DNA of 64,000 bases from Vogesella aquatica (GTDB lineage: Bacteria; Pseudomonadota; Gammaproteobacteria; Burkholderiales; Chromobacteriaceae): positions 1 to 64,000 of the forward strand of contig NZ_JAQQLF010000007.1 of assembly GCF_028548455.1 (NCBI RefSeq). Direction: 5' to 3'. The position numbers and the translations under genes are program-made. Under the pieces are notes generated by a model, which saw nothing but the letters and a program-made list of their open reading frames with translations, did not search any database and was not told the DNA's origin. Positions 1 through 8,419 of this stretch are shown here, in pieces. The first letter of the stretch is position 1. Each line of letters begins with the position of its first letter.

Positions 1-113
1 GGTGGCCATAGCGAGGTGGTCCCACGCCTTCCCATTCCGAACAGGACCGTGAAACGCCTCAGCGCCGATGATAGTGCAGATACCTGTGTGAAAGTAGGAC
101 ACCGCCAGACGCC
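1..113 (+). rRNA. rrf: 5S ribosomal RNA, 5' end cut by the window
   Basis: The sequence matches the bacterial 5S rRNA core: a GGTGGCCATAGCG start, GGTCCCACGCC, CCGAACAGG, GTGAAACGCC, AGCGCCGATG and the closing ACCGCCAGACGCC. By comparison with E. coli 5S about five 5' bases are missing, so the window begins inside the gene. It is the last gene of an rRNA operon running on the plus strand and is followed at once by a strong terminator. The exact 3' end (111-115) is uncertain. Confidence 0.93.
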
Positions 114-121
114 CGATACCG

Positions 122-152
122 AAGCCCAGCTCAGACGAGCTGGGCTTTGTGC
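122..152 (+). terminator. Rho-independent terminator of the rRNA operon
   Basis: An 11-bp perfect stem (AAGCCCAGCTC, loop AGAC, GAGCTGGGCTT) starts about 9 bases after the 5S gene and is followed by TTGTGCTTT. Its position fits the end of the rRNA transcript. Confidence 0.85.
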
Positions 153-362
153 TTTGGTGCGGCGAAAACACCGCGCATGCACCCCGCGGCCAACCTTGGC
201 CGCCATTTTTACTTGACGACGCTGCCTGCCGCAGGCACTATCAATAGCACTATGGCTAAGACGACCCTTTTTGTTTCTCACGCTTATTATTATGGTTACC
301 GCACACATCTGGCGGCACCAGGGAAACTTGTGGTCTGAATTCTGACCCTCAATATTTCAAAC
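153..362. other. Non-coding spacer after the rRNA operon
   Basis: I see no convincing gene here. It holds one copy of the dispersed GCGGCCAACCTT motif (186-197), a small inverted repeat near 223-237 (TGCCTG/CAGGCA) and AT-rich stretches. No tRNA cloverleaf was recognised. Confidence 0.5.
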
Positions 363-392
363 AATGCCGCCGTAATTGGCGGCATTGCTTTT
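363..392 (+). terminator. Hairpin with T-rich tail upstream of the first protein gene
   Basis: The stem AATGCCGCC / GGCGGCATT (9 bp, 6-base loop) is followed by GCTTTTG. It lies between the rRNA operon and the gene at 434 and could be a second terminator that insulates that gene from rRNA read-through. Confidence 0.55.
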
Positions 393-433
393 GTGGGCAA
401 CGTTTTTCAGTTACGGTGGTGCGGAGCCTGAAG

Positions 434-958
434 ATGGAAAATGCACTGCCCTGGATTGCGTCTTTCTCCTGCACCTTGCCCGTGCAATCCATACATATCA
501 TTACCGATGTCGAGCATGCTGCGACCGTGCCCGCGCGTGAGCTGGCTGCCTGTGGCCACGATGCAAGTGGCCGCTTGATGGTTTCGGAGGCCTTGTTTCC
601 CGAGGTGCGTACGCTGGCGCATATCCTGGCACAGGGTGGCCATCCGTGCCGGGAAGACTGGCTTGCCGCGCGTGTGGTGGTGTTTCAGTTGAATCATCTG
701 TCACTGAGCTTGTCCGAGCTGGATATGATGGACGTGCTTAACCGCAAGCTGGCGTGGTTGGCGACTTTCTTGCAACTGGAGCTGCCGCAGCTGCGTTCAT
801 TCGCTTTGAGCGGCGCGTTGCCGGGCAAGTTGTGCCAAGGTGGTGTGCCGATGTTGCTGCGCAAGCAAGGCGGTGTGGTGGCGCAGTCCCTTTCCTTGCG
901 CGAGCAGCTGCGCCCGTGGCTGGTACAGCTGGCTCACGCGTGGCAGGCGAAGTTCTGA
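434..958 (+). CDS. Hypothetical protein, about 174 residues
   Basis: I do not recognise the family. The protein is soluble-looking, with no signal peptide or membrane segment. It is rich in Leu and Ala and has helical stretches in its second half (around LSLSLSELDMMDVLNRKL). The ATG at 434 is preferred over an upstream in-frame GTG at 416 because GGAG (423-426) sits 7 bases before it. It is followed after 27 bases by a small membrane-protein gene on the same strand, so the two may be co-transcribed. Codon use matches the neighbouring housekeeping genes, which argues that it is a real resident gene. Confidence 0.6.
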   Translation: MENALPWIASFSCTLPVQSIHIITDVEHAATVPARELAACGHDASGRLMVSEALFPEVRTLAHILAQGGHPCREDWLAARVVVFQLNHLSLSLSELDMMDVLNRKLAWLATFLQLELPQLRSFALSGALPGKLCQGGVPMLLRKQGGVVAQSLSLREQLRPWLVQLAHAWQAKF

Positions 959-985
959 CCTGCCGGATTAATGATAGGAGGTGTT

Positions 986-1339
986 ATGCAAGACGGTACC
1001 GTAGAGCGTATGCCGCGCCAGGATGATGCGATCCGTAACCTGACTATGGTGGTGTATATCTTGCAGATCGTGAATCTGTTTGGTGTGCCTGGTGCCATAG
1101 TCGGCGTGATCATTAATTATGTGAAGCGTGATGAGGCTCGCGACACGCTGTGGGATAGCCACTTTAGCTGGCAGATACGTACTTTCTGGTGGGCCTTGTT
1201 GGGCGCTGCCATTTCTTACCCGTTGATTATCCTGTTCGGGCTGGGCTTTCTGACCGGTGCTCTGGTGTGGTGCTGGTATGTTTACCGCATCGTGCGGGGT
1301 TTCCTGGCTTTTAATGATGGCAAGCCGCTACCGCGGTAA
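986..1339 (+). CDS. Small integral membrane protein (DUF4870-like)
   Basis: The product is about 117 residues. A hydrophilic N-terminus is followed by a membrane segment around LQIVNLFGVPGAIVGVIINYV. A polar loop containing KRDEARDTLWDSHFSWQ follows, then two hydrophobic stretches (WWALLGAAISYPLIILFGLG and the following TGALVWCWYVYRIV), ending in a basic tail. This arrangement, with a loop resembling the 'SHF.WQIRTFW' pattern, is typical of the DUF4870/TIC20-like small membrane proteins. The function of that family is not settled. The start at 986 is fixed by a perfect AGGAGG at 976-981; an ATG 15 bases earlier lacks a ribosome site. Confidence 0.7.
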   Translation: MQDGTVERMPRQDDAIRNLTMVVYILQIVNLFGVPGAIVGVIINYVKRDEARDTLWDSHFSWQIRTFWWALLGAAISYPLIILFGLGFLTGALVWCWYVYRIVRGFLAFNDGKPLPR

Positions 1340-1408
1340 GCACGATTGCCCGTGCGTAGTGGGGCAAAATTTGGCACAATGCGCGCCTTCCCTTTGATTT
1401 AAAAGAAG

Positions 1409-1621
1409 ATGGACGCCCACCTGCTGCAGCTGCTGGTCACCCGGGTCATGCCGTACGGAAAGTACAAAGGCCGCCTGATCGCCGACCTGCCTGGCCATTA
1501 CCTGAACTGGTTTGCCCGCGAAGGCTTCCCGCCTGGCGAGATCGGCCGCCTGTTGGCGCTGATGCACGAACTGGATCATAACGGTCTGTCTTCTTTGCTC
1601 GACCCACTACGAAAGCGATAA
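1409..1621 (+). CDS. DUF3820 family small protein
   Basis: The product is 70 residues. The segment VMPYGKYKGRLIADLPGHYL followed by NWFAREGFPPGEIGRLL is characteristic of DUF3820, sometimes annotated as a quorum-sensing-regulated virulence factor. The mechanism is unknown and the label comes from family annotation only. It ends 3 bases before ylqF and probably shares its transcript. No membrane segment or signal peptide is visible. Confidence 0.8.
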   Translation: MDAHLLQLLVTRVMPYGKYKGRLIADLPGHYLNWFAREGFPPGEIGRLLALMHELDHNGLSSLLDPLRKR

Positions 1622-1624
1622 TAC

Positions 1625-2560
1625 ATGGCCATTCAATGGTTCCCCGGTCACATGAACAAAGCCAAGAAGGAGCTCGAAGAGCGCCTTGGCAGTATCGACG
1701 TGGTGATCGAGATGCTGGACGCGCGCCTGCCGGGCTCCAGTGCCAACCCGATGATTGCCCGCCTGGCGCGTGGCAAACCGGCCTTGAAGGTGTTGAACAA
1801 ACAAGACCTGGCCGACCCCAAAGTGACCGAGCAGTGGTTGAACTGGTACCGCAAGATGCCGGGCACCCGTGCCATCGGTCTGGATGCCTCGGACGCCGCA
1901 CCTGCGCAGAAACTGGTGGCTGCCTGCCGCGAGCTGGCCCCTGGCCGCAATAGCGTGGACAAACCGCTGCGCGTGGTGATTTGCGGCATCCCGAACGTGG
2001 GCAAATCCACGCTGATCAACAGCATTACCGGCCGCCGTATCGCCAAAACCGGTAACGAGCCGGGCATTACCAAAGGCCAGCAGCGCATCATGCTGGCGGA
2101 CGATATCGAGCTGTTTGATACCCCAGGCATGCTGTGGCCCAAGATCATCGTGCCGCAAGGTGGCTACAATCTGGCCGCCAGTGGCGCCGTTGGCCGCAAT
2201 GCGCTGGACGAAGAAGAAGTGGCGCTGGAGTTGTTGCTGATTCTGATGAAGCACTACGCCCCGCAGCTGGACGAGCGCTACAAGATTGGCGACATCGACG
2301 GTCTGCAAGACTGGCAAGTGCTGGAGCGGGTCGGCAAAAAGCGCGGTGCAGTACTGCCGGGTGGCCGCATCAATATCCAGAAAGCATCCGAAATCGTGCT
2401 CACCGACTTCCGCGCGGGGGCGACTGGCCGTATTTCGCTGGAGCTGCCGGAAGAATGGATGGCGTGGGAAAAAGCCGCCAAGGAGCACGAAGTGCTGCGT
2501 GCTGCGCAAAAAGAGAATGCGCGCCTGGAACGTGAGGAAAAGAAAAAAGGCACCCGCTAA
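1625..2560 (+). CDS. ylqF: Ribosome biogenesis GTPase YlqF/RbgA
   Basis: This 311-residue protein is a circularly permuted GTPase. It opens with IQWFPGHMNKAKKEL, the family signature. The G4 motif (NKQDLAD) comes before the Walker A/G1 motif (GIPNVGKST, about residue 120), with G3 as DTPGMLWP near 168. In Bacillus the family acts in late assembly of the 50S subunit. The length and the full motif set point to an intact enzyme. The ATG at 1625 directly abuts the upstream DUF3820 gene. A terminator follows 20 bases after the stop. Confidence 0.93.
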   Translation: MAIQWFPGHMNKAKKELEERLGSIDVVIEMLDARLPGSSANPMIARLARGKPALKVLNKQDLADPKVTEQWLNWYRKMPGTRAIGLDASDAAPAQKLVAACRELAPGRNSVDKPLRVVICGIPNVGKSTLINSITGRRIAKTGNEPGITKGQQRIMLADDIELFDTPGMLWPKIIVPQGGYNLAASGAVGRNALDEEEVALELLLILMKHYAPQLDERYKIGDIDGLQDWQVLERVGKKRGAVLPGGRINIQKASEIVLTDFRAGATGRISLELPEEWMAWEKAAKEHEVLRAAQKENARLEREEKKKGTR

Positions 2561-2579
2561 GGCGAGTGCCGGTACAGCA

Positions 2580-2603
2580 AAGGCGGCCTGGGCCGCCTTT
2601 TTT
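2580..2603 (+). terminator. Intrinsic terminator after ylqF
   Basis: An AAGGCGGCC / GGCCGCCTT stem is followed by a run of T. It lies between the convergent ylqF and nucleotidyltransferase genes, touching the stop of the latter, and may serve both directions. Confidence 0.85.
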
Positions 2604-3160
2604 CATGTGGACAAGCGCAGCTGCGGCCAACGTTGCTGCCACATTTTTTGCTGTAGCCGCTGCTGCCAGATGGCATCGCCGCCGGCAAACAGCGGGTTGC
2701 GCACGACTTCAGCGGCAAACAGCGGCGCCCAGCCTAGTGGCGCCAGCCAGTGCAGCTGCTTGTCCGCATCCACCCGTACGGCGTAGCAGGTGGCGGTTTC
2801 CGGCCAGTGGCGAATGGCGCTGGCACAATCCGGGTAAGGTGCGTGTTGCTGGCGAGCTGCCATGCGCGCCTGGTTGCGTACCTGCCAAGCTGCGGCCAAC
2901 TGTGCGGCAAGCAGGGTTTCATAGTGGTGATCCTGTGCGGGTGACAGCTGCGCTGCGTCCAGGTAGATCACGTCGATGTCCTGCAGTGCTGTCGGCTGCA
3001 GATAGCCGTGCTGGTGATCCCATACCAGATTGCGGATGAAGCCGGCGGCCAGCCAGGCCTGCACGGGTAGAGCATCGCGTACGGTTTGCAGGCATTGCCA
3101 GCGAAAGGTGTCAGCACGTAGCCAGCTGGCTAGCAGTGCCGTCGCCTCGGCATCGCTCAT
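2603..3160 (-). CDS. Nucleotidyltransferase family protein (DUF925-like)
   Basis: The product is about 185 residues. It shows AWLAAGFIRNLVWD followed by LQDIDVIYLD, which is the arrangement of the DUF925 nucleotidyltransferase-fold proteins: G-(F/A)xRN, then a DxDV(I)(Y)(F)D acidic motif. A middle ADKQLHWLAPLGW region is also typical. The substrate is unknown. The start at 3160 gives an ATGA overlap with the upstream HAD gene, which implies translational coupling; a longer in-frame extension would run into that gene. No membrane segments are visible. Confidence 0.72.
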   Translation of the reverse strand: MSDAEATALLASWLRADTFRWQCLQTVRDALPVQAWLAAGFIRNLVWDHQHGYLQPTALQDIDVIYLDAAQLSPAQDHHYETLLAAQLAAAWQVRNQARMAARQQHAPYPDCASAIRHWPETATCYAVRVDADKQLHWLAPLGWAPLFAAEVVRNPLFAGGDAIWQQRLQQKMWQQRWPQLRLST

Positions 3161-3804
3161 GCCAGCAGTGGCAGGCAAGCCAGCAAGCCGCCATCCGCGC
3201 GGCGGCGATCCACATGGAAGTACGGCATGCCCAAGGTTTGGGCGGCGCCGATGTCGCGTACCGCGTCGTCGCCTATCACCATGCACTGTTGTAGCGGCAC
3301 GCCGGCCAGCGCGGCCGCCACTTCGAAGATGGCGGCGTCGGGCTTGGCGTGGCCGCAGTTTTGCGGCGTCAGCAGGTGCGGGAAGTGCGCGTCCAGCCCG
3401 GTAAAAGCCAGCTTGCGTTGCTGAATGTCCAGGTGGCCATTGCTGACCAGCACGCGGGGCAGGTGGGCAGTAGCGGCGACAAACGCGGCGGTATCGTCGA
3501 ATGCCTTCCAGTTGCTACGGTAGCCGGCAATATAGGGTTCGAAGGCTTGTGCGGCTTCGGACTCGGACAGCTCGCGCTGGAACAGGCCGCGCAAGCGGGC
3601 GTGGCGTTGCTCGATGATGCTGCATTCACCGCGCTCGAAGCGTAGCCAGTGCTGCTGCGTGAGGGTGTGCCAGCACTGGCAGGCGTCGTCCAGCGTATAA
3701 GGCAGCTGGTGCGCGGCCAACAGGGCAGCCACCCCGTGGCGCGTGGCGTGGGCGTCGTCCAGCAGGGTGTCGTCGATGTCGATCAGCAGGGCGGCGATGC
3801 GCAT
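3157..3804 (-). CDS. HAD-family hydrolase (YjjG-like)
   Basis: The product is 215 residues with all four haloacid-dehalogenase motifs: DIDDTLLD (motif I, residues 9-16), VLVSNGH (motif II), the lysine in GHAKPD (motif III) and VIGDDAVRDI (motif IV). The helical insert between motifs I and II is of cap type C1, as in YjjG or phosphoglycolate-phosphatase-like enzymes. It probably removes phosphate from a small metabolite or nucleotide; the substrate cannot be read from sequence. The gene sits between ruvX (1 base gap) and the nucleotidyltransferase (4-base overlap), so the block is one operon. Confidence 0.85.
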   Translation of the reverse strand: MRIAALLIDIDDTLLDDAHATRHGVAALLAAHQLPYTLDDACQCWHTLTQQHWLRFERGECSIIEQRHARLRGLFQRELSESEAAQAFEPYIAGYRSNWKAFDDTAAFVAATAHLPRVLVSNGHLDIQQRKLAFTGLDAHFPHLLTPQNCGHAKPDAAIFEVAAALAGVPLQQCMVIGDDAVRDIGAAQTLGMPYFHVDRRRADGGLLACLPLLA

Positions 3805-3805
3805 A

Positions 3806-4237
3806 TCAGGCGATGGGCTCGCCGGGCTGTTCGAACCAGCCCATCAGGATCGCCTGGGCGGCCACCTGGTCCAGCATCTCTTTCTGGCGGCGGCCGTACA
3901 CGCCAGCGTCTTCCAGCAGGCCTTCTGCAATGACCGAGGTTAGGCGCTCGTCCACCAGCCACACCGGCAGGCCGTAGCGGCCGTGCAGGCGCTGGGCAAA
4001 CTTGCGGCACAGTGCGGTCAGGGCGTGCTCTTTGCCATCCATATGCATGGGCAGGCCCACCACGAAACCGGTGGCTTTCCATTCGTCTATCAGCTTGGCG
4101 ATGGTGGCAAAGCGCACGTCATTCACCTCGCTGTGAATGGTTTGCAGCGGGGTCGCTATGCCCAGTTGCGGCTCGCCCAGTGCCACGCCAATGCGTTTCT
4201 CGCCAAAATCAAAGCCCAGCACGGTGCCCTTATGCAT
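3806..4237 (-). CDS. ruvX: Putative pre-16S rRNA nuclease / Holliday junction resolvase RuvX (YqgF)
   Basis: The product is 143 residues with an RNase H-like fold. It starts VLGFDFGEKRIGVA with the first catalytic Asp, has GFVVGLPMHMDG, the LVDERLTS motif with the second acidic residue, and a final DQVAAQAIL segment with the third. In E. coli this protein is essential and linked to 16S rRNA 5'-end processing. It overlaps the end of yqgE by 8 bases, and the yqgE-ruvX pairing is very widely conserved. Confidence 0.93.
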   Translation of the reverse strand: MHKGTVLGFDFGEKRIGVALGEPQLGIATPLQTIHSEVNDVRFATIAKLIDEWKATGFVVGLPMHMDGKEHALTALCRKFAQRLHGRYGLPVWLVDERLTSVIAEGLLEDAGVYGRRQKEMLDQVAAQAILMGWFEQPGEPIA

Positions 4238-4790
4238 GGCCGGACACGCTGGATAGCAGCGCCGGGTCGAAGCCCAGCAGCTTGATGGCGCAGGTGTAGC
4301 GCTCTTCTACCGGGGTGTCGAAGATCACCCAGTCCTCGGCAGCGACGGTGAGCCAGCTATTGGCGGCGATTTCTTCTTCCAGCTGGCCTTTTTCCCAGCC
4401 GGCGTAACCCAGGCTGATTTGCAGCTTGTCCGGGCCACGGCCTTCTGCCACGGCGGCCAGGATGTCTTTGGAGGTGCTCAGCGCCAGGTCGTCGGTGATG
4501 GTGAGCGTGGATTGCCAGTTGCCGATAGGCTTGTGCAGCACAAAGCCACGGTCTGGCTGTACCGGCCCGCCAAAGAAGACCGGCGTGGTGTTGGTATCGT
4601 CGTTGCTCAGCGGCAGGTCGATCTGCTCCAGCAGCTGCGCCAGCACGATGCCGGAAGGCTTGTTGATAATCACCCCCATGGCGCCTTGTTCGCCGTGCTC
4701 GCAAAGGTACACGATGCTTTTGGCAAACAGCGGGTCGGCCATATCGGGCATGGCAATCAAGAAATGATGGGCAAGAGATAGCGTTTCCAT
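4230..4790 (-). CDS. yqgE: YqgE/AlgH family protein
   Basis: The product is 186 residues. It has the family signatures LAHHFLIAMPDMADP, SIVYLCEHGEQGAMGVIINKP, PVFFGGPVQPDRGFVLH and SLGYAGWEKGQLEEEI. The biochemical function of YqgE is not established. The start at 4790 (METLSLAHHF) is the family-typical one; reading on upstream would enter the spacer shared with smc. It is the first gene of the minus-strand block yqgE-ruvX-HAD-nucleotidyltransferase and is divergent from smc. Confidence 0.92.
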   Translation of the reverse strand: METLSLAHHFLIAMPDMADPLFAKSIVYLCEHGEQGAMGVIINKPSGIVLAQLLEQIDLPLSNDDTNTTPVFFGGPVQPDRGFVLHKPIGNWQSTLTITDDLALSTSKDILAAVAEGRGPDKLQISLGYAGWEKGQLEEEIAANSWLTVAAEDWVIFDTPVEERYTCAIKLLGFDPALLSSVSGHA

Positions 4791-4929
4791 AGCCGCATTA
4801 TGGCAACCAATGTCATGGCCGGCAAAGGTTGGCCGCAGTTTCTTTTTATTGCCGGCAGATTGCTTTGGCGCAGGGTGCGTGCGGGCGGGTAAAATGCCCG
4901 GCTGATTCAACCGTTTGTGGACTTGCCCC

Positions 4930-7900
4930 TTGCGCCTTACCCATATCAAGCTTGCCGGCTTCAAATCGTTTGTCGACCCCACCAGCATTGCCGTGCCAGG
5001 CCAGCTGGTGGCCGTGATCGGCCCCAATGGCTGCGGCAAATCCAATGTGATCGACGCCGTGCGCTGGGTGCTGGGCGAGTCCAGCGCCAAGCAGCTGCGC
5101 GGCGAGTCCATGCAAGACGTGATCTTCAACGGCTCCAGCACCCGCAAGCCGGTATCGCGTGCCTCGGTCGAGCTGGTATTCGATAACGCTGACGGCCAGC
5201 TTACCGGCCCGTGGGGGCAGTACGCCGAGGTGTCCATCAAGCGCGTCCTCACGCGGCAGGGCGAATCCAGCTACTACATCAATAACCAGCAAGTGCGCCG
5301 CCGCGACATTACCGACCTGTTTTTGGGTACCGGCGTGGGTGCGCGTGGCTACGCGGTGATCGAGCAGGGCATGATCTCGCGCATTATCGAGGCCCGCCCC
5401 GAAGAGCTGCGCGCCTATCTGGAAGAGGCTGCCGGTGTCTCCAAGTACAAAGAACGCCGCCGCGAAACCGAAAACCGCCTGGCCGATACCCGCGACAACC
5501 TGACCCGTATCGAAGACCTCAAGCTGGAGCTGGGCCGCCAGGTAGAGCGCCTGAGCGAGCAAGCCGAAGTGGCGGCCAACTACCAGGACATGCGCGGCGC
5601 GCTCACTTTCAAGCAAAACCTGCTGGCCTTGGCGCGGCGCGAAGAAGCCGCCCGCATCGAAGCCACCGCCCGGGCCGAGCTGGCGCGCATCGAAACCGAA
5701 GAAACCGCGCTGGAAGCCGCCCACACCCACCTGGAAACAGAGCTGGAAACCGTGCGCGAAACGCACTACGCCGCCAGCGATGCCGTACACGAAGCCCAGC
5801 AGGCGCTGTTTGAAGCCAATGCCAACCTGGCGCGGCTGGAAGAGCAGCAGCGCCACCGCCTGCAAAGCCGCGAACGGCTGGAGCGCGAGCTGGCCAGCGC
5901 CCGCAACGAGCGCCAGCAGCTGGCCGAGCACCAAGCCCAGGTAGAAGACGAGCTGGACGACTGGCTACCCCGCCGCGAAGAAGCCCAGATGCGTATGGAA
6001 GAAGCGCAAATGGGGCTGGAAGACGGCGCCGACAGCCTGCCATCTGCCGAAGCGGCCTTTCGCGTGGCGGACCAGCGCCTGGCGCAGATGACCGCACAAA
6101 TTGCCAACCTGACCCGCGAGCGCGACCTGGCGCGGCAGCAGGGCGAGCACCTGCGCCGCAGTATCGAACAACTGGCCGGGCGCGAACACGCCCTGCAGCG
6201 CGAGCTGCAAGACCTGAACCTGCCAGAACACGCCGTGCTGGACGCCGCTCGCGCCGAAGTAGACAAAGCCCGCAGCGCACTGGACGCCGTGCGGGCCAGG
6301 TTGGCCGCAGACGAAGCCAAGCAGGCCGACTTGTCTGCCGAGCGCGAGCAACTGGATAAAACCCTCAACGCCCTGCACAGCGACGCCGCCCGCGCCGAGG
6401 CCGAAATGGCCGCGCTGGATGCCGTGCTGGCGCGCGAAGCGGCAGGCGAGCAGCTGGCCGGCTGGCTGGCCAGCCAGCAGCTGGTCGACGCACCGGCGCT
6501 GTGGCAAAGCCTGCAGGTTGACGATGCCTGGCGCACCGCGGTGGAAGTGGTACTGGGCGAGCGCCTGGCCGCCCGCGCAGGCCAGGCCGGCGATGCCGTG
6601 CCACCCGCCCCGCTGGCGTTGGTCGATCAGCCGGTTAGCACCGGTACGGCCGCTATCGGCCCGCGCCCCGCCTTGCTGCAGCAGCTTAGCGTGGATAGCG
6701 CTTTTGCCGGCGCCCTGGCCGACTGGCTGGCTGGCGTCTACTGTGCGGCCAACCTCGACGACGCCATCGCCCGCCGTGGCGAGCTGGCCGCGGGCGAGTG
6801 CTGGGTCACGCCGCAAGGCCACCGCATTAGCCGCCACGCCGTGCATTTTCACGCGGCACAAGCTGGCGACGGCATGATGGCGCGCAAAGCCGCCCGTGAC
6901 GCCGCTGCCGAAAGGTTGGCCGCACTGCAACCGCAGCAGCACGACGCGCAGCGCCGCCGCGATAGCGTGGTTTCCATGCTGGGCATGCTGGCCGAAGCCA
7001 TCCGCGCGCAGAAATCGGCCGTGTCGCGGCTGGAGGCGGAGCTGAATGCCGCCACGCTGGAGCACGTCAAGCTGGACCAGGCCGCACGGCAGGGCGCCGC
7101 CCGCCTGGCCGCCATCCACGCCGAGCAGCTGCGCCTGCAAGACGAGCGCAGCACCGCACAAGACACCATTACCGACGCCGAGCTGCTGGCCGAAGAAAAC
7201 GCCATGCAGCTGGAAGAGCTGGCCGAGCAGTTGGAAGACGCCCGCTTGGCACGGCTGAACGCCGAAACCGGCCTGGAGCTGGCGCGTAACAAAACCCGCG
7301 ACGCCGAACGCCAGCTACACGAAATCAAGCTGGCCCAGCACACCGCCGAGCAAAAAGTGGCCGAGCTGGCGCGCCGCGCGCGCGAGCTGGCCGAGCGCGA
7401 CCAGCAGCTGCAGGAGCGGCTGGAAACGCTGGTGATGGAAGCCGAGACGGTAGAAGAGGCCGCACCGGACGACGTGCTGCAAGAGGCGCTGGCGGTGCGT
7501 GAAACGCGCGAGCACAGCCTGTCCGCTACCCGCGACCAGCTGAATGCCCTCACCGAAGCCCTGCGCCAGTACACGCAACGTCAACAAGAGATCAACGCGG
7601 CGCTGCCGGCGCTGCGCGAAGCGCGTTCGGACTGGCTGCTGAAGCACCAGGAAGCGCGGCTGAACGTAGAGCGTTTTGACGAAGAGCTGAAAACCGCCGA
7701 GGCCGACGAGGTGGCGCTACTGCCGCACCTCACCGACGCGGTAAAACCCAATGCCTTGGCCGCCGAGATCGCCCGCCTGGCACGTGCCATCGATGGCCTG
7801 GGCGCGGTGAACCTGGCCGCGCTGCAAGAGCTGGAAGAAGCCAGAAAGCGCGGTGACTACTTGGCCAGCCAGACCGACGACCTGATGCAGGCCATGGCCA

Positions 7901-8415
7901 CGCTGGAAGAAGCCATCGCCAAAATCGACGGCGAAACCCGCGAGATGCTGCAGGCCACCTACGACGCGGTGAACGCCAAGATGAGCGAGTTTTTCCCCAC
8001 GCTGTTTGGCGGCGGCCGCGCCGAGCTGGTGCTCACCGGCGAGGATTTGTTGTCGGCGGGTATCCAGATCATCGCCCAGCCACCGGGCAAGAAAAACAGC
8101 ACCATCCATCTGCTATCCGGCGGCGAAAAAGCGCTGACCGCCATGAGCCTGGTGTTCTCGCTGTTCAGCCTGAACCCGGCGCCATTCTGCCTGCTGGACG
8201 AGGTGGACGCTCCGCTGGACGACGCCAATACCAGCCGCTTCTGCGACTTGGTCAAGCAGATGGCCGTGCATACCCAGTTCCTGTACATCAGCCACAACCG
8301 CCTCACCATGGAAATGGCCGAGCAGCTGGTGGGCGTGACCATGCAAGAGCAAGGCTGCAGCCGTATCGTGGCAGTGGACATTGTCGAGGCGCTGAAGATG
8401 CGCGAAACGGCCTAA
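4930..8415 (+). CDS. smc: Chromosome segregation ATPase SMC
   Basis: The product is about 1,161 residues. It has an N-terminal RLTHIKLAGFKSF with Walker A GPNGCGKSN near residue 31 and a Q-loop/RGES segment. Two long coiled coils rich in Ala, Glu, Arg and Leu flank a hinge around residues 510-640. The C-terminal head has the LLSGGEKALTAMS signature near 1060 and Walker B CLLDEVDAPLDD near 1086. SMC compacts and segregates the nucleoid. Family members begin at the RLT motif, so I chose the TTG at 4930 (GTGGA 8 bases upstream) over another in-frame TTG at 4915. Several rare AGG-TTG codon pairs inside it coincide with the dispersed GGTTGGCCGC motif. Confidence 0.95.
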   Translation: MRLTHIKLAGFKSFVDPTSIAVPGQLVAVIGPNGCGKSNVIDAVRWVLGESSAKQLRGESMQDVIFNGSSTRKPVSRASVELVFDNADGQLTGPWGQYAEVSIKRVLTRQGESSYYINNQQVRRRDITDLFLGTGVGARGYAVIEQGMISRIIEARPEELRAYLEEAAGVSKYKERRRETENRLADTRDNLTRIEDLKLELGRQVERLSEQAEVAANYQDMRGALTFKQNLLALARREEAARIEATARAELARIETEETALEAAHTHLETELETVRETHYAASDAVHEAQQALFEANANLARLEEQQRHRLQSRERLERELASARNERQQLAEHQAQVEDELDDWLPRREEAQMRMEEAQMGLEDGADSLPSAEAAFRVADQRLAQMTAQIANLTRERDLARQQGEHLRRSIEQLAGREHALQRELQDLNLPEHAVLDAARAEVDKARSALDAVRARLAADEAKQADLSAEREQLDKTLNALHSDAARAEAEMAALDAVLAREAAGEQLAGWLASQQLVDAPALWQSLQVDDAWRTAVEVVLGERLAARAGQAGDAVPPAPLALVDQPVSTGTAAIGPRPALLQQLSVDSAFAGALADWLAGVYCAANLDDAIARRGELAAGECWVTPQGHRISRHAVHFHAAQAGDGMMARKAARDAAAERLAALQPQQHDAQRRRDSVVSMLGMLAEAIRAQKSAVSRLEAELNAATLEHVKLDQAARQGAARLAAIHAEQLRLQDERSTAQDTITDAELLAEENAMQLEELAEQLEDARLARLNAETGLELARNKTRDAERQLHEIKLAQHTAEQKVAELARRARELAERDQQLQERLETLVMEAETVEEAAPDDVLQEALAVRETREHSLSATRDQLNALTEALRQYTQRQQEINAALPALREARSDWLLKHQEARLNVERFDEELKTAEADEVALLPHLTDAVKPNALAAEIARLARAIDGLGAVNLAALQELEEARKRGDYLASQTDDLMQAMATLEEAIAKIDGETREMLQATYDAVNAKMSEFFPTLFGGGRAELVLTGEDLLSAGIQIIAQPPGKKNSTIHLLSGGEKALTAMSLVFSLFSLNPAPFCLLDEVDAPLDDANTSRFCDLVKQMAVHTQFLYISHNRLTMEMAEQLVGVTMQEQGCSRIVAVDIVEALKMRETA

Positions 8416-8419
8416 GCCC

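Noticed and set aside
150..433. tRNA gene or small protein after the rRNA operon
   Set aside because: No cloverleaf with a T-loop GTTCGA-type sequence was found, and the short frames there lack ribosome sites and cross the hairpins.
4846..5934. Long open frame on the minus strand opposite smc
   Set aside because: It mirrors the GC-rich codon pattern of smc, resembles no known protein, and smc is complete with all motifs across it. Similar long antisense frames opposite ligA, zipA, the kinase fusion and ggt were rejected for the same reason.
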